Origin: an uncultured Blautia sp.
GTDB lineage: Bacteria; Bacillota_A; Clostridia; Lachnospirales; Lachnospiraceae
Reading direction: 5' to 3'
NCBI GenBank assembly: GCA_905209435.1
Contig: CAJLTE010000034.1
Coordinates: 1-30,097, forward strand
Length of the DNA: 30,097 nt
Shown here: positions 22,665-30,097 of the stretch, one piece after another
Layout: each line of letters starts with the position of its first letter
Position numbering within the stretch: the stretch's first letter is position 1
Position numbers and translations under genes: made by a program
The notes under the pieces: generated by a model
Database searches by the model: none
Told to the model about the DNA's origin: nothing
The model's input: the letters and a program-made list of their open reading frames with translations, nothing else

Positions 22665-23594
22665 ATGTCAGAGATTTATGATATAGCGATCCTGGGAGCG
22701 GGACCTGCAGGAATTACCGCAGCTATCTATGCGGCCAGAGCGAAAATGAACATTTTATGGCTGGATAAGCAGTTTGCCCAGGGCGGACAGATCCTGAACA
22801 CATATGAAGTGGACAATTATCCGGGACTTCCGGGAATCAGCGGAATGGATCTGGGTGAGACAATGAGTAACCACGCGGCCAGACTGGGAATCGAACCGGT
22901 GAGAGAGAATGTCCTGTCAGTGGAGGATGCAGGAGAGGAGAAGATTATCCGTACAAAAAAACATGAGTACAGAACAAAAACTGTAATTCTTGCATGCGGT
23001 GCCAGCCATCGAAAACTGGGCATTGCGGGAGAGGAAGAGTTGTCCGGTATGGGTGTTTCTTATTGCGCTACCTGTGATGGTGCTTTTTTTAAGGAAAAAA
23101 CTGTGGTAGTTGTAGGCGGTGGAAATATGGCTGTAGAGGATGCGATTTTTTTATCCAGAATCTGTAAAAAGGTTTATCTGGTACACAGACGTGATGAATT
23201 GCGGGCGGATCAGGTTCTGCAGGAGAGTCTGCTTGCCTGCGGAAATGTGGAAATTATATGGAACAGTGTGGCAGTGGAGATTCAGGGAGCGGAATGTGTG
23301 ACAGGACTGAAGGTTCGAAGTGTGCCGGATAATGCAGAATCAGAGATTGAAACAGATGGGGTATTTATTGCTGTAGGAATTATTCCAAATACAGACAAAT
23401 TCAAAAATCTGGTAAAGCTTGATGAAGCCGGATATATTATTGCGGGAGAAGAAGGGATTACCGGAACACCGGGGATTTTTGCAGCGGGGGATATCCGCAC
23501 TAAGATGCTTCGACAGGTAGTGACAGCAGTATCTGACGGCGCAAATGCAGTGACTTCCGCACATAATTATCTGATTAGTACTTTTCACAATTAG
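22665..23594 (+). CDS. trxB: Thioredoxin reductase (FAD/NAD(P)-linked)
   Basis: The flavoenzyme passes electrons from NAD(P)H to thioredoxin. The 309-residue protein has the FAD-binding GAGPAG (11-16), the redox-active disulfide C134-A-T-C137, the second dinucleotide fold VVVVGGGNMAVEDA (about 147-160) and the closing FAAGDIR motif. This is low-molecular-weight TrxB, not the CoA or glutathione type. The open frame runs further upstream, but ATG 22665 is right because GGAGG (22653-22657) is 7 nt before it and the flavin motif then sits at its normal distance from the N-terminus. No thioredoxin gene is adjacent. It may be a ferredoxin-dependent relative, but the HRRDELRAD NADPH-type basic motif argues for a pyridine nucleotide. 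Confidence 0.95.
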   Translation: MSEIYDIAILGAGPAGITAAIYAARAKMNILWLDKQFAQGGQILNTYEVDNYPGLPGISGMDLGETMSNHAARLGIEPVRENVLSVEDAGEEKIIRTKKHEYRTKTVILACGASHRKLGIAGEEELSGMGVSYCATCDGAFFKEKTVVVVGGGNMAVEDAIFLSRICKKVYLVHRRDELRADQVLQESLLACGNVEIIWNSVAVEIQGAECVTGLKVRSVPDNAESEIETDGVFIAVGIIPNTDKFKNLVKLDEAGYIIAGEEGITGTPGIFAAGDIRTKMLRQVVTAVSDGANAVTSAHNYLISTFHN

Positions 23595-23630
23595 AGCAGA
23601 ATATTTTCCTGATTTGTTTAACCAAATCAA

Positions 23631-23666
23631 GCAAGTAGCGAAACGGATTGCGAATATCCGCTTGAC
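23631..23666 (+). repeat. 36-bp dispersed repeat, copy 2
   Basis: This matches 1689-1724 at 32 of 36 bases and keeps CGGAT-N7-ATCCG. Here TCAAGC before it and GCTTGA at its end add a second stem, so the RNA can fold into a two-tier hairpin just after trxB. Confidence 0.7.
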
Positions 23667-23685
23667 ATGGTTTAATGGAAATGAG

Positions 23686-23717
23686 AAAGTGTGAAGCGAG
23701 TTTTCACACTTTTTTTA
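23686..23717 (+). terminator. Terminator of trxB
   Basis: AAAGTGTGAA pairs with TTCACACTTT around GCGAGTT, followed by seven or more T. Confidence 0.88.
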
Positions 23718-23718
23718 T

Positions 23719-23747
23719 TTGACAAAAGAAAAAGCCTGTGATAACAT
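23719..23747 (+). promoter_or_regulatory. Promoter of the NlpC/P60 gene
   Basis: TTGACA (23719-23724) and TAACAT (23742-23747) are 17 nt apart, directly after the trxB terminator. The predicted leader is about 196 nt long. Confidence 0.7.
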
Positions 23748-23753
23748 ACACAA

Positions 23754-23949
23754 ATACGTAACGAAATGTAACAAATGTGTAATGATTGTGAACCGCAAAG
23801 TGCAGATTGTTATTATCTGTTGCTGAGATTTTGGGTATCTTCGCCTGATCTGGATCAGGCAGAGCGTGATGTGAAACTGACTGAGTATTGATGTGGATAT
23901 TCAACAGATGGCGGAACGGATAATGTGGATGTTATAAGGAGTTGAATGA
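23754..23949 (+). other. Long 5' leader of the NlpC/P60 gene
   Basis: The leader holds a hairpin, GCCTGATC-TG-GATCAGGC (23843-23860), but no terminator and no ydaO/yuaA (c-di-AMP) core that I recognise. It may regulate cell-wall hydrolase expression by an unknown route. Confidence 0.4.
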
Positions 23950-24672
23950 ATGAGCAATAAAATAAAGGTAATTTTAATGGCAGCAGCAGTTTCTTCTATG
24001 GTTCTCACACAGGGAGTAAGTGCAGCACAGTTTACAGATGGCGAAACATTTACTGACAGTTCAGAAGATACAGATGCAACAGGAAGTGTGAGCGCACTTG
24101 CCAGTGCATTGGCGAAACAGACTCAGGAACAGACTCAGGAGTTTGTAGAGAAAGAAGAGGAAGCTGCTCAGATTCGTGAAGAGCGCAGAGTAGAGAAAGC
24201 AGAGAAAGCATCTGAGAAAGCTGAACAGGAAAAAGCAGTAGCGCTGGAGAGCATCCGGAAGACACTTGAAGATGTCAAAAAGAAAGCAGCTGAAGAGGCA
24301 GAGGCACAGCGTGTTGCAAAGAGACAGGCAGTGGTAGACTTTGCACTGCAGTTTGAAGGAAATCCTTATGTGTATGGAGGTACAAGTCTGACAAACGGTG
24401 CGGACTGCTCAGGATTTGTAATGTCTGTATTTGCCAACTTCGGTTATAGTCTTCCACGTGTAGCAGCAGCTCAGTGCGATGCATCTACAAAAAAGGATAT
24501 CAGTCAGCTTGAACCGGGGGATCTGGTATTTTACGGAAACGGTTATGTTGATCACGTAGCTCTTTATATTGGCGATGGAAAGATTATTCATGCCAGTGGT
24601 GCTACCACAGGAATTAAGATTTCCAATTATGATTACGAACAGCCGGCAGCAATCGGAACATTTATGGAATAA
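23950..24672 (+). CDS. Secreted NlpC/P60 peptidoglycan hydrolase with coiled-coil stalk
   Basis: NlpC/P60 enzymes cut peptide stems of peptidoglycan outside the cell. The 240-residue protein has a signal peptide (1-25, cleaved near VSAAQ), an acidic Ser/Thr-rich spacer and a long charged coiled coil (about 52-125, rich in EKAEKASEKAEQ). The C-terminal catalytic domain has C153 (GADCSGFV), H202 (DHVALYIG) and H214 (KIIHASG) as the Cys-His-His triad. The modular plan, with coiled coil before the catalytic domain, recalls CwlO-type endopeptidases. AAGGAG lies 8 nt before ATG 23950. It has its own promoter, a 196-nt leader and a strong terminator, so it is monocistronic. Confidence 0.94.
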   Translation: MSNKIKVILMAAAVSSMVLTQGVSAAQFTDGETFTDSSEDTDATGSVSALASALAKQTQEQTQEFVEKEEEAAQIREERRVEKAEKASEKAEQEKAVALESIRKTLEDVKKKAAEEAEAQRVAKRQAVVDFALQFEGNPYVYGGTSLTNGADCSGFVMSVFANFGYSLPRVAAAQCDASTKKDISQLEPGDLVFYGNGYVDHVALYIGDGKIIHASGATTGIKISNYDYEQPAAIGTFME

Positions 24673-24740
24673 TGCAGGAAGTTGTGGAATTAATAGTAAA
24701 ACATATAAGTTAAATCGAAAATATTATAAAAAATGATGAG

Positions 24741-24793
24741 CACTCTGCTAACCACTGTTTATATGTTGAACAGTGGTTGGCAGGGTGTTTTTT
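24741..24793 (+). terminator. Terminator of the NlpC/P60 gene
   Basis: A 19-bp stem (24741-24759 with 24769-24787, including G-U pairs) is followed by six T. Confidence 0.9.
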
Positions 24794-24880
24794 ATTATGT
24801 AATAGGAAATTACTCCGTAATGTTCCTATGACATAATAAGCCCTTCGGGCAGGATCGGACTACGTCGGTGAGGAATCATG
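24794..24880 (+). repeat. Hairpin repeat family, copy B
   Basis: TTATGTAATAGGAA and TTCCTATGACATAA flank ATTAC-TCC-GTAAT, giving a long stem. CCCTTCGGGCAGGATC and TGAGGAATCATGTC then follow in the order seen at 6783-6870. As there, it sits immediately downstream of a terminator. Confidence 0.75.
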
Positions 24881-25034
24881 TCGCTGGAACAACCCGCCAC
24901 AGGTGGAGAATCATGCGGGTAGGATTTGTTTTTGCGTTGCTGGAGTGCTCCGTAATCAATGTGCATTACAACAGAAAAAGACACGAAAATAGCTGATTCG
25001 ACAAATTGCACAAAGAATGTCAATATATGGGAAA

Positions 25035-25190
25035 AGTGGATAAAGTCGTACACATTCTATCCACATGGCTTATCTGTGAAAAAGCCCGTAAATTAAAGTT
25101 ATACACAAAGTTATCCACATTATCCACATTTTATGTGTGTGGAATACTTGATTTACATAAGAAAAAAAGAAACAAATGTTTTGTGTAAAA
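25035..25190. other. Cluster of DnaA boxes
   Basis: Two perfect TTATCCACA boxes are directly abutting (25111-25119, 25120-25128). A TTATACACA box lies 3 nt upstream (25099-25107). One-mismatch boxes lie at 25057-25065, on the minus strand at 25035-25043, and at 25182-25190. A further TTTTCCACA is at 25460-25468. This density is that of an origin or a DnaA-titration locus, yet no dnaA or dnaN is near and both flanking genes point inward. Confidence 0.7.
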
Positions 25191-25380
25191 TGATAAATCT
25201 ACATTTATGGACAAAAAAATAACAAAATCTATTGACTTTTTTTTATTCTAAAAAACAAATAATATTATCTGAAAAAGACAAAATATAATTATATATAGAT
25301 AAATAATCAGAATATTCAAAAAGATATTATGCTGAAATATACAACAGAGTATGAAAAAAGAATCTAAGTATGGAAAAACA
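25150..25380. other. Extremely AT-rich tract next to the DnaA boxes
   Basis: About 230 bp are nearly all A/T, with runs such as TTTTTTTTATT and ATATAATTATATATAGAT. It has no coding signal on either strand and could act as a DNA unwinding element beside the boxes. Confidence 0.5.
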
Positions 25381-25423
25381 GAAATTTCCACATAGGAAAG
25401 ACAGATGTGGACGTGAGATACAC

Positions 25424-25464
25424 AAAAAGAAAACCGTTGGGGATAACTTTCCACAGCGGTTTTC
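25424..25464 (-). terminator. Terminator of the V-type ATPase operon
   Basis: On the minus strand GAAAACCG pairs with CGGTTTTC around about 20 nt that can pair further (TGTGG with CCCCA), followed by TTTTT. It lies 18 nt after the subunit D stop. Confidence 0.65.
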
Positions 25465-25481
25465 CACATTCCACATCACAT

Positions 25482-26102
25482 TTATTGTGATTGCTTCATT
25501 CGTTTAATAACTTTTAATCGGGTAAACTCTTCTCGTTCTTTCTCTTCCAGAGCATTCTGGATATCCTTGGTCAGTGCTTCATACTTCGGAATGGTGATAT
25601 TCTTTAAAGCATTGGCACGTTTCTGAGTTTTCTTGATGTTAGCTGCAAGGCGGATAGCTGCGTTTTCCACCATGGACAGGCGGATAGACAGTTCTTTTAC
25701 CTTTTCAAATGCGGCCTTGGCTTCATCCAGGGACATCTTTGTGCTGTAATAGGCATAGGTTGGTGTATTGCTTGTTTTATCATATTCCACAAGAGGAATC
25801 TCTGTACCCATAACGCTTCGGGTTTTGATGCGTATTGAATTCTCGATAGGAACTGTACACGCAATCTGCTGAACAAAGGCAATACCGATTTCCATGTTGG
25901 CTTTTTGCAGTGCTGCGTAGGCGGCACGGAAAGTCACGTCGATCTGTGTCTGGATATCTTTTGCCTGATCGATCAGATCCATCATCTCTCGGATCAGGAT
26001 GTTACGCTTTTTGTCCATTAGCTCATAGCCCTGACGGGAAAGTTTCAGTGAGTTTTTTGCAAGTATCAGGTTTCCCTTGGTGGGAAAGGTATTCGGATCC
26101 AT
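25482..26102 (-). CDS. atpD: V-type ATP synthase subunit D
   Basis: Subunit D forms the central rotor shaft that links the A3B3 head to the membrane ring. The 206-residue protein begins with the family-typical PTKGNLILAKNSLKLSRQGYE segment spread over residues 7-27 and ends in a long, basic coiled coil (IKKTQKRANALKNITIPKYE onward). It has no membrane segments. It is the last gene of the operon, 18 nt after subunit B, and is followed by a terminator. Length and both terminal helices fit bacterial/archaeal-type subunit D. Confidence 0.93.
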   Translation of the reverse strand: MDPNTFPTKGNLILAKNSLKLSRQGYELMDKKRNILIREMMDLIDQAKDIQTQIDVTFRAAYAALQKANMEIGIAFVQQIACTVPIENSIRIKTRSVMGTEIPLVEYDKTSNTPTYAYYSTKMSLDEAKAAFEKVKELSIRLSMVENAAIRLAANIKKTQKRANALKNITIPKYEALTKDIQNALEEKEREEFTRLKVIKRMKQSQ

Positions 26103-26120
26103 TCAATCACCTCGCTTCTT

Positions 26121-27503
26121 TTAGCGTACTGTTTCGTGATAGTATTTGTCGAGGATCTTCGTATCGATTCGGTCAAGTTCTTCCTTCGGAAGAAGTCCCA
26201 GAAGCTCCCAGCCTTTATCAAGGGTTTCGGTGATGCTTCGGTTCTCAGACTCGGACTGACCTACAAACTCATTTTCAAAAGCTTTACCAAATACCAGATA
26301 GCGTTTATCCAGCGGAGAAAGCTCATCCTCACCAATAACAGAAGCCAGGGCTCTGGCATCTCCAACCTTTGCATAGCAGGAGAAAAGCTGGTTGGCTACG
26401 TCCTGATGGTCGGCTCTGGTGTAACCCTCACCGATACCGTCTTTCATCAGACGGGAAAGGGACGGAAGTACATTGATCGGCGGGTAGATTGCCTGTCCGT
26501 GAAGCTGTCTGTCCAGTACGATCTGGCCTTCGGTGATGTAACCGGTAAGGTCAGGGATTGGATGAGTGATGTCATCGTTTGGCATAGTCAGGATTGGAAT
26601 CTGGGTTACAGAACCCGGTTTGCCTTTTACAATACCCGCACGTTCGTACAGGGTTGCAAGCTCACTGTACAGATAACCCGGATAGCCTTTACGGGATGGG
26701 ATTTCACCCTTGGAGGAGGAAACCTCTCGCATGGCCTCGCAGAAAGAAGTGATATCAGTCAGGATGACCAGGATGTGCATTCCTTTTTCAAAGGCAAGGT
26801 ATTCTGCGGCAGTGAGGGCGATCTTAGGTGTAAGAAGACGCTCAACAACCGGGTCATTGGCAAGGTTCAGGAACATTACTACGTGGTCTGCAGCACCACT
26901 CTCCTCGAAAGTACGACGGAAGAATTCTGCTACATCGTATTTAACACCCATTGCTGCAAAAACAATGGCAAATTTCTCATCGGATCCCTCTCCCAGAGAT
27001 GCCTGCTGTACGATCTGTGCAGCCAGCTTGTCATGAGGAAGACCATTTCCGGAAAAGATAGGCAGTTTCTGGCCACGAATCAGGGTGGTCAGTCCGTCGA
27101 TTGCGGAAATACCGGTGTTAATATAGTTTCGTGGGTATTCACGTGCCACCGGGTTCAGCGGCAGACCGTTGATGTTTAATCTGACTTCCGGGGTGATATC
27201 TCCCAGACCGTCGATCGGCTGGCCGATACCGTTAAAAGTACGTCCAAGGATCTCAGTAGAAAGCCCGATTTCCATTGGGTGTCCGGTCAGTCTTGTATGG
27301 GTATTGCTTAAGGACATGCTGTCAGTTCCTTCAAAAACCTGGATGACAGCTTTATCCTCATAAATTTCAATAATACGGCCAATCTTGCGAGTCCCGTCAT
27401 CCATGTGAAATTCTACGATTTCTTCATAGGAGGCGTTTTTGACGCCTTCCAGGACCACCAGAGGTCCGTTTATTTCGCTTAAGCCTAAATATTCAATTGC
27501 CAT
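26121..27503 (-). CDS. atpB: V-type ATP synthase subunit B
   Basis: This is the non-catalytic nucleotide-binding head subunit, which alternates with A in the hexamer. The 460-residue protein has the expected [15 protein letters not shown] in place of a true Walker A loop (around residue 150), plus [18 protein letters not shown] and [16 protein letters not shown] near residues 276-350. I chose ATG 27503 (MAIEYLGL), since GGAGA lies 5-6 nt upstream; the open frame starts nine codons earlier. The 62-nt gap to subunit A contains a small inverted repeat, CATAGCC-N6-GGCTATG (27528-27547). With A it forms the ATP-driven motor of an ion pump or synthase. Confidence 0.96.
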   Translation of the reverse strand: MAIEYLGLSEINGPLVVLEGVKNASYEEIVEFHMDDGTRKIGRIIEIYEDKAVIQVFEGTDSMSLSNTHTRLTGHPMEIGLSTEILGRTFNGIGQPIDGLGDITPEVRLNINGLPLNPVAREYPRNYINTGISAIDGLTTLIRGQKLPIFSGNGLPHDKLAAQIVQQASLGEGSDEKFAIVFAAMGVKYDVAEFFRRTFEESGAADHVVMFLNLANDPVVERLLTPKIALTAAEYLAFEKGMHILVILTDITSFCEAMREVSSSKGEIPSRKGYPGYLYSELATLYERAGIVKGKPGSVTQIPILTMPNDDITHPIPDLTGYITEGQIVLDRQLHGQAIYPPINVLPSLSRLMKDGIGEGYTRADHQDVANQLFSCYAKVGDARALASVIGEDELSPLDKRYLVFGKAFENEFVGQSESENRSITETLDKGWELLGLLPKEELDRIDTKILDKYYHETVR

Positions 27504-27565
27504 AAACTTCTCCTCTCTGTTACGACTCATAGCCGGTTATGGCTATGAATGTAACTGTTCCGGCA

Positions 27566-29338
27566 TCAGCCGTTTTTTTCCATTATGTTATCATAGAAAG
27601 TATCAATGTCCTGCTTGTATTGGTCGAATTTATCAAGCTGATTATTTGCCACATCATATTTAATGGAAATAATTTTTTCAAAAATGTTGTTCCCCTCTTT
27701 CAGTACGGAAACCGGCATTCCACGGTTGATGAGTGCACGGCATTTTTCATAAAGATAGAGGATCGTTTCCATCATTTTAAACTGTTTTTCCATTGGTACG
27801 CAGGTGTCTTCTGCGTGAAAAGCGTTCTGCTGGAGGAAGCCCAGACGGATGACTCTGGCAATTTCCAGCGTCAGTTTCTGGTCATCCGGAAGAACGTCGC
27901 TTCCGATCAGCTTGACGATCTCCATCAGGGAGCTCTCCTGATTCAGGATTGCCATGAGCTGATTCCTGTCTGCTACAAATTTCGGGGAAACATGTTCTCT
28001 GTACCATGGAGTCAGGTCTTCCAGATATTCACTGTAGCTGGTGAGCCAGTGGATTGCCGGGAAGTGACGGGCATAGGCAAGGGATTTGTCCAGTCCCCAG
28101 AAACAGCGGACGAAGCGCTTGGTATTCTGTGTGACAGGCTCTGAGAAATCACCACCCTGTGGAGAAACTGCTCCGATAATGGAGACAGAGCCTTCGGTTC
28201 CGTTTAAGTTCTGCATCATTCCTGCACGTTCATAGAATGCGGACAGCTTGGATGCCAGATATGCAGGGAAACCTTCCTCTGCAGGCATTTCCTCCAGACG
28301 GCCGGACAGTTCTCGAAGAGCCTCTGCCCAACGGGAAGTGGAGTCTGCCATGATAGCTACGTCATAGCCCATGTCACGGTAGTATTCCGCAAGGGTAACA
28401 CCTGTATAAATAGAAGCTTCACGCGCAGCAACAGGCATGTTGGAAGTATTGGCGATCAGTGTGGTTCTGTCCATCATCAGGTTTCCGGATTTCGGGTCGA
28501 TCAGCTTGCTGAAGTCTTCCAGAACCTGAGTCATCTCGTTTCCACGCTCTCCGCAGCCAATGTAGATGATGATGTCTGCGTCAGACCACTTTGCGATCTG
28601 ATGCTGCGTCATTGTTTTACCTGTACCGAAACCTCCCGGAACAGCGGCTGTACCGCCCTTTGCGATTGGGAAAAGGGTGTCAAGGATACGCTGACCTGTG
28701 ACAAGCGGAACGCTTGCAGGGAAACGTTTGTGGGTTGGTCTCGGGATACGGATCGGCCATTTCTGCGCAAGTGCCAGATCTTTGGTGGATCCGTCTGCGA
28801 ACTGGATGGTTACGATCGGTTCCAGAATAGTGTATTCTCCGTCAGGAGCTGCATGGATAACTGTAGCTTCTGTGAGGTTCGGAGGTACCATGGATTTGTG
28901 AAGGATGGAGTCTGTTTCCTGAGTTTCTGCAATGATGGAGCCGGGACCGACTACGTCACCCTCTTTTACAGTGATGTGTGTGTTCCATTTTTTTTCTGTA
29001 TCAAGGGAATCGACACTGACACCTCGGGAAATATATTTGCCGGAGGCTTTTGCAATTTCTTCCAGAGGGCGCTGGATACCGTCAAAGATGTTGTGGATGA
29101 TTCCAGGTCCCAGAAGTACGGAGATGGCATCTCCGGTACCTGTAACTGTATCTCCTGGTTTCAGTCCTGTAGTTTCCTCGAAAACCTGTACAGTGGTCAT
29201 GCCTTTTTTCAGACCGATGATCTCACCTACCAGATGTTCCGGACCGACATAAACCATTTCGGAAATTTTAAATCCGCTGTCGCCCTTCAGATAAATGACG
29301 GGGCCGTTGACACCGTAAATAATACCTGTATTACTCAT
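27566..29338 (-). CDS. atpA: V-type ATP synthase subunit A (catalytic)
   Basis: Subunit A hydrolyses or makes ATP in the A3B3 head. The 590-residue protein has the Walker A loop GGFGTGKT (235-242), the catalytic Glu264 in GERGNEM and the [14 protein letters not shown]alker B region. It also has the family's extra bulge domain (about residues 110-190), absent from F-type beta subunits. ATG 29338 (MSNTGIIYG) is supported by GGAGG 8 nt upstream and by an 8-bp overlap (ATGAGTAA) with the stop of subunit E, which implies translational coupling. Whether it pumps H+ or Na+ is decided by the ring subunit, outside this window. Confidence 0.97.
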   Translation of the reverse strand: MSNTGIIYGVNGPVIYLKGDSGFKISEMVYVGPEHLVGEIIGLKKGMTTVQVFEETTGLKPGDTVTGTGDAISVLLGPGIIHNIFDGIQRPLEEIAKASGKYISRGVSVDSLDTEKKWNTHITVKEGDVVGPGSIIAETQETDSILHKSMVPPNLTEATVIHAAPDGEYTILEPIVTIQFADGSTKDLALAQKWPIRIPRPTHKRFPASVPLVTGQRILDTLFPIAKGGTAAVPGGFGTGKTMTQHQIAKWSDADIIIYIGCGERGNEMTQVLEDFSKLIDPKSGNLMMDRTTLIANTSNMPVAAREASIYTGVTLAEYYRDMGYDVAIMADSTSRWAEALRELSGRLEEMPAEEGFPAYLASKLSAFYERAGMMQNLNGTEGSVSIIGAVSPQGGDFSEPVTQNTKRFVRCFWGLDKSLAYARHFPAIHWLTSYSEYLEDLTPWYREHVSPKFVADRNQLMAILNQESSLMEIVKLIGSDVLPDDQKLTLEIARVIRLGFLQQNAFHAEDTCVPMEKQFKMMETILYLYEKCRALINRGMPVSVLKEGNNIFEKIISIKYDVANNQLDKFDQYKQDIDTFYDNIMEKNG

Positions 29339-29918
29339 GTTCTGGTCCTCCGTCAAATTTGAATTCTTTGTATGCTGCCTCGAAGTTTCCTGCGAAAGAG
29401 TGATCGATCAGGATATTCTTATGAGGAATAGTTGCACGAATACCGCCAAGGAAGGAGTCTTTAGCAATCTGGATGGTGGCATCTGTTGTCTTCTGAAGCT
29501 TTTCTATAAGGAAGCTGTCTTCAGGGGAAAGATAGATGGAGATCTCATCGTCTTCTGCGAAATCCAGAGCCTCTTTAATCTTTGCGGTTAAGTAGTTTTC
29601 ATATTCCGGAGTCTTGGTAAAAGATTCCAGAAGTTCTTTTACTTCGGAGAAGATTTTCTCTTTTAAGTCGTTTTGTTTCTTAGTCCAGTCACGTTTAATG
29701 GTGAGCTGTTCTGCGGAAAGTGCCTTGTTTACTTCGCGTCTGGCGTTAGCGGTTTCTGCTTTGATCTGTGCCTGGGCGTTTTCCTCACTGAGTGCCTTGC
29801 GTTCTGCTGTCATTTTTTCCAGAGTTTGTTTGTGTTCCTCCAGAATAGTGGCGGCTTTTGCACGGGCATCTTCTACAGTAATATCATAAAAATGGCTGAG
29901 TTTTTCATCAATTGTCAT
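29331..29918 (-). CDS. atpE: V-type ATP synthase subunit E
   Basis: Subunit E forms, with G/H, the peripheral stalk that holds the head still. The 195-residue protein is a long charged helix over residues 15-110 (for example AEQLTIKRDWTKKQNDLKEK) followed by a small alpha/beta globular domain with GGIRATIPHKNILIDHSF near 155-172, a typical E signature. It overlaps subunit A by 8 nt and lies 12 nt after the F gene. Sequence divergence is normal for this subunit, so the assignment rests on motif and position together. Confidence 0.9.
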   Translation of the reverse strand: MTIDEKLSHFYDITVEDARAKAATILEEHKQTLEKMTAERKALSEENAQAQIKAETANARREVNKALSAEQLTIKRDWTKKQNDLKEKIFSEVKELLESFTKTPEYENYLTAKIKEALDFAEDDEISIYLSPEDSFLIEKLQKTTDATIQIAKDSFLGGIRATIPHKNILIDHSFAGNFEAAYKEFKFDGGPEHE

Positions 29919-29930
29919 GTTAACACCTGC

Positions 29931-30097
29931 CTATAATTTTAGTCCAATAGCCTCATTTACGTATGAGGTGATAAAATCCGGTTTGCGGCCAGTACCGTGT
30001 CTGTCGGGAATTTCGATGATCAGAGGGGTTTTGTGATGAAGTTTTACATCATCTATAATTTCGGGAAACTCCCGGCCGAATTTCTCGGTCAGGAGTA
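29931..30097 (-). CDS. atpF: V-type ATP synthase subunit F, C-terminal part (partial)
   Basis: The frame enters from the right edge and stops at 29931. It encodes about 54 residues, including PLIIEIPDRHG and SYVNEAIGL, the well-conserved end of subunit F. Subunit F binds the rotor shaft D. The start and the upstream genes (I, K, C subunits expected) lie outside the window. Its position just before E gives the order F-E-A-B-D on the minus strand. Confidence 0.88.
   Translation of the reverse strand, partial: LLTEKFGREFPEIIDDVKLHHKTPLIIEIPDRHGTGRKPDFITSYVNEAIGLKL

Noticed and set aside
23754..23949. ydaO/yuaA c-di-AMP riboswitch before the NlpC/P60 gene
   Set aside because: The gene class fits, but the conserved GGGGAACC-type core segments are not visible in the leader.
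25035..25480. True chromosomal oriC
   Set aside because: The boxes and AT tract fit, but no dnaA, dnaN, recF or rpmH is present. The flanking genes converge on the site and rplA is read toward it. I keep it as a DnaA-binding cluster.
26136..29362. Long plus-strand reading frames (up to 347 residues) across the V-ATPase genes
   Set aside because: They are antisense to clearly identified subunits A and B and have no start signals.

Overview
The window looks like chromosomal DNA of a gut-type member of the Clostridia, most likely a Lachnospiraceae relative (Blautia/Dorea/Ruminococcus-like). This is inferred from moderate-to-low GC, strong AGGAGG ribosome binding sites, rubrerythrin plus a PerR-type regulator, a V-type ATPase operon, a T-box upstream of metG and a LicT-controlled PTS. 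There are no phage, transposase, CRISPR, tRNA or rRNA genes.

Layout. 1-101 is the 3' end of rplA (ribosomal protein L1) with its terminator. 175-373 is a 200-bp imperfect palindrome. 596-3616 (+) carries a D-Ala-D-Ala carboxypeptidase, a small coiled-coil protein and a MATE exporter. 3686-4949 (-) carries an oxidative-stress pair, rubrerythrin and PerR; each promoter has the same palindromic operator. 5338-6358 (+) holds a tiny secreted peptide and an MNT/HEPN toxin-antitoxin-like pair. 6381-9146 is metG behind a T-box with an AUG specifier and two dispersed repeat elements. 9201-12114 is a P2-type cation ATPase behind a probable yybP-ykoY (Mn2+) riboswitch, with a third copy of the PerR-type palindrome. 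12126-14089 holds moaC, mogA and a MOSC protein (molybdenum cofactor), followed by tatD. 15093-18184 (-) is a licT-EIIA-EIICB sugar PTS operon with a clear RAT/terminator. 18420-20015 (-) is a CapA-family protein with a long Ser/Asp/Tyr tail. Then come marR (+), a DUF885 peptidase-like protein (-), trxB (+) and a secreted NlpC/P60 hydrolase (+). From 25482 to the right edge (-) lies a V-type ATPase operon, F-E-A-B-D.

How parts work together. PerR, rubrerythrin, thioredoxin reductase and possibly the metal-exporting ATPase fit an anaerobe's peroxide/metal homeostasis set. The carboxypeptidase and NlpC/P60 proteins act on the cell wall. The PTS operon is self-regulated by antitermination.

The most unusual content is between the genes. 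(1) Two roughly 200-bp palindromes (175-373 and 6954-7155) share conserved internal loops and a near-identical 20-nt apex, while their paired arms have diverged compensatorily. (2) A dense cluster of DnaA boxes lies beside an extremely AT-rich tract in the convergent nlpC/V-ATPase gap, although local gene orientation argues against a normal oriC. (3) Several short dispersed repeat families occur: a hairpin family at 6410, 6783 and 24794; a 36-bp family at 1689 and 23631; and a 19-bp family around mogA.
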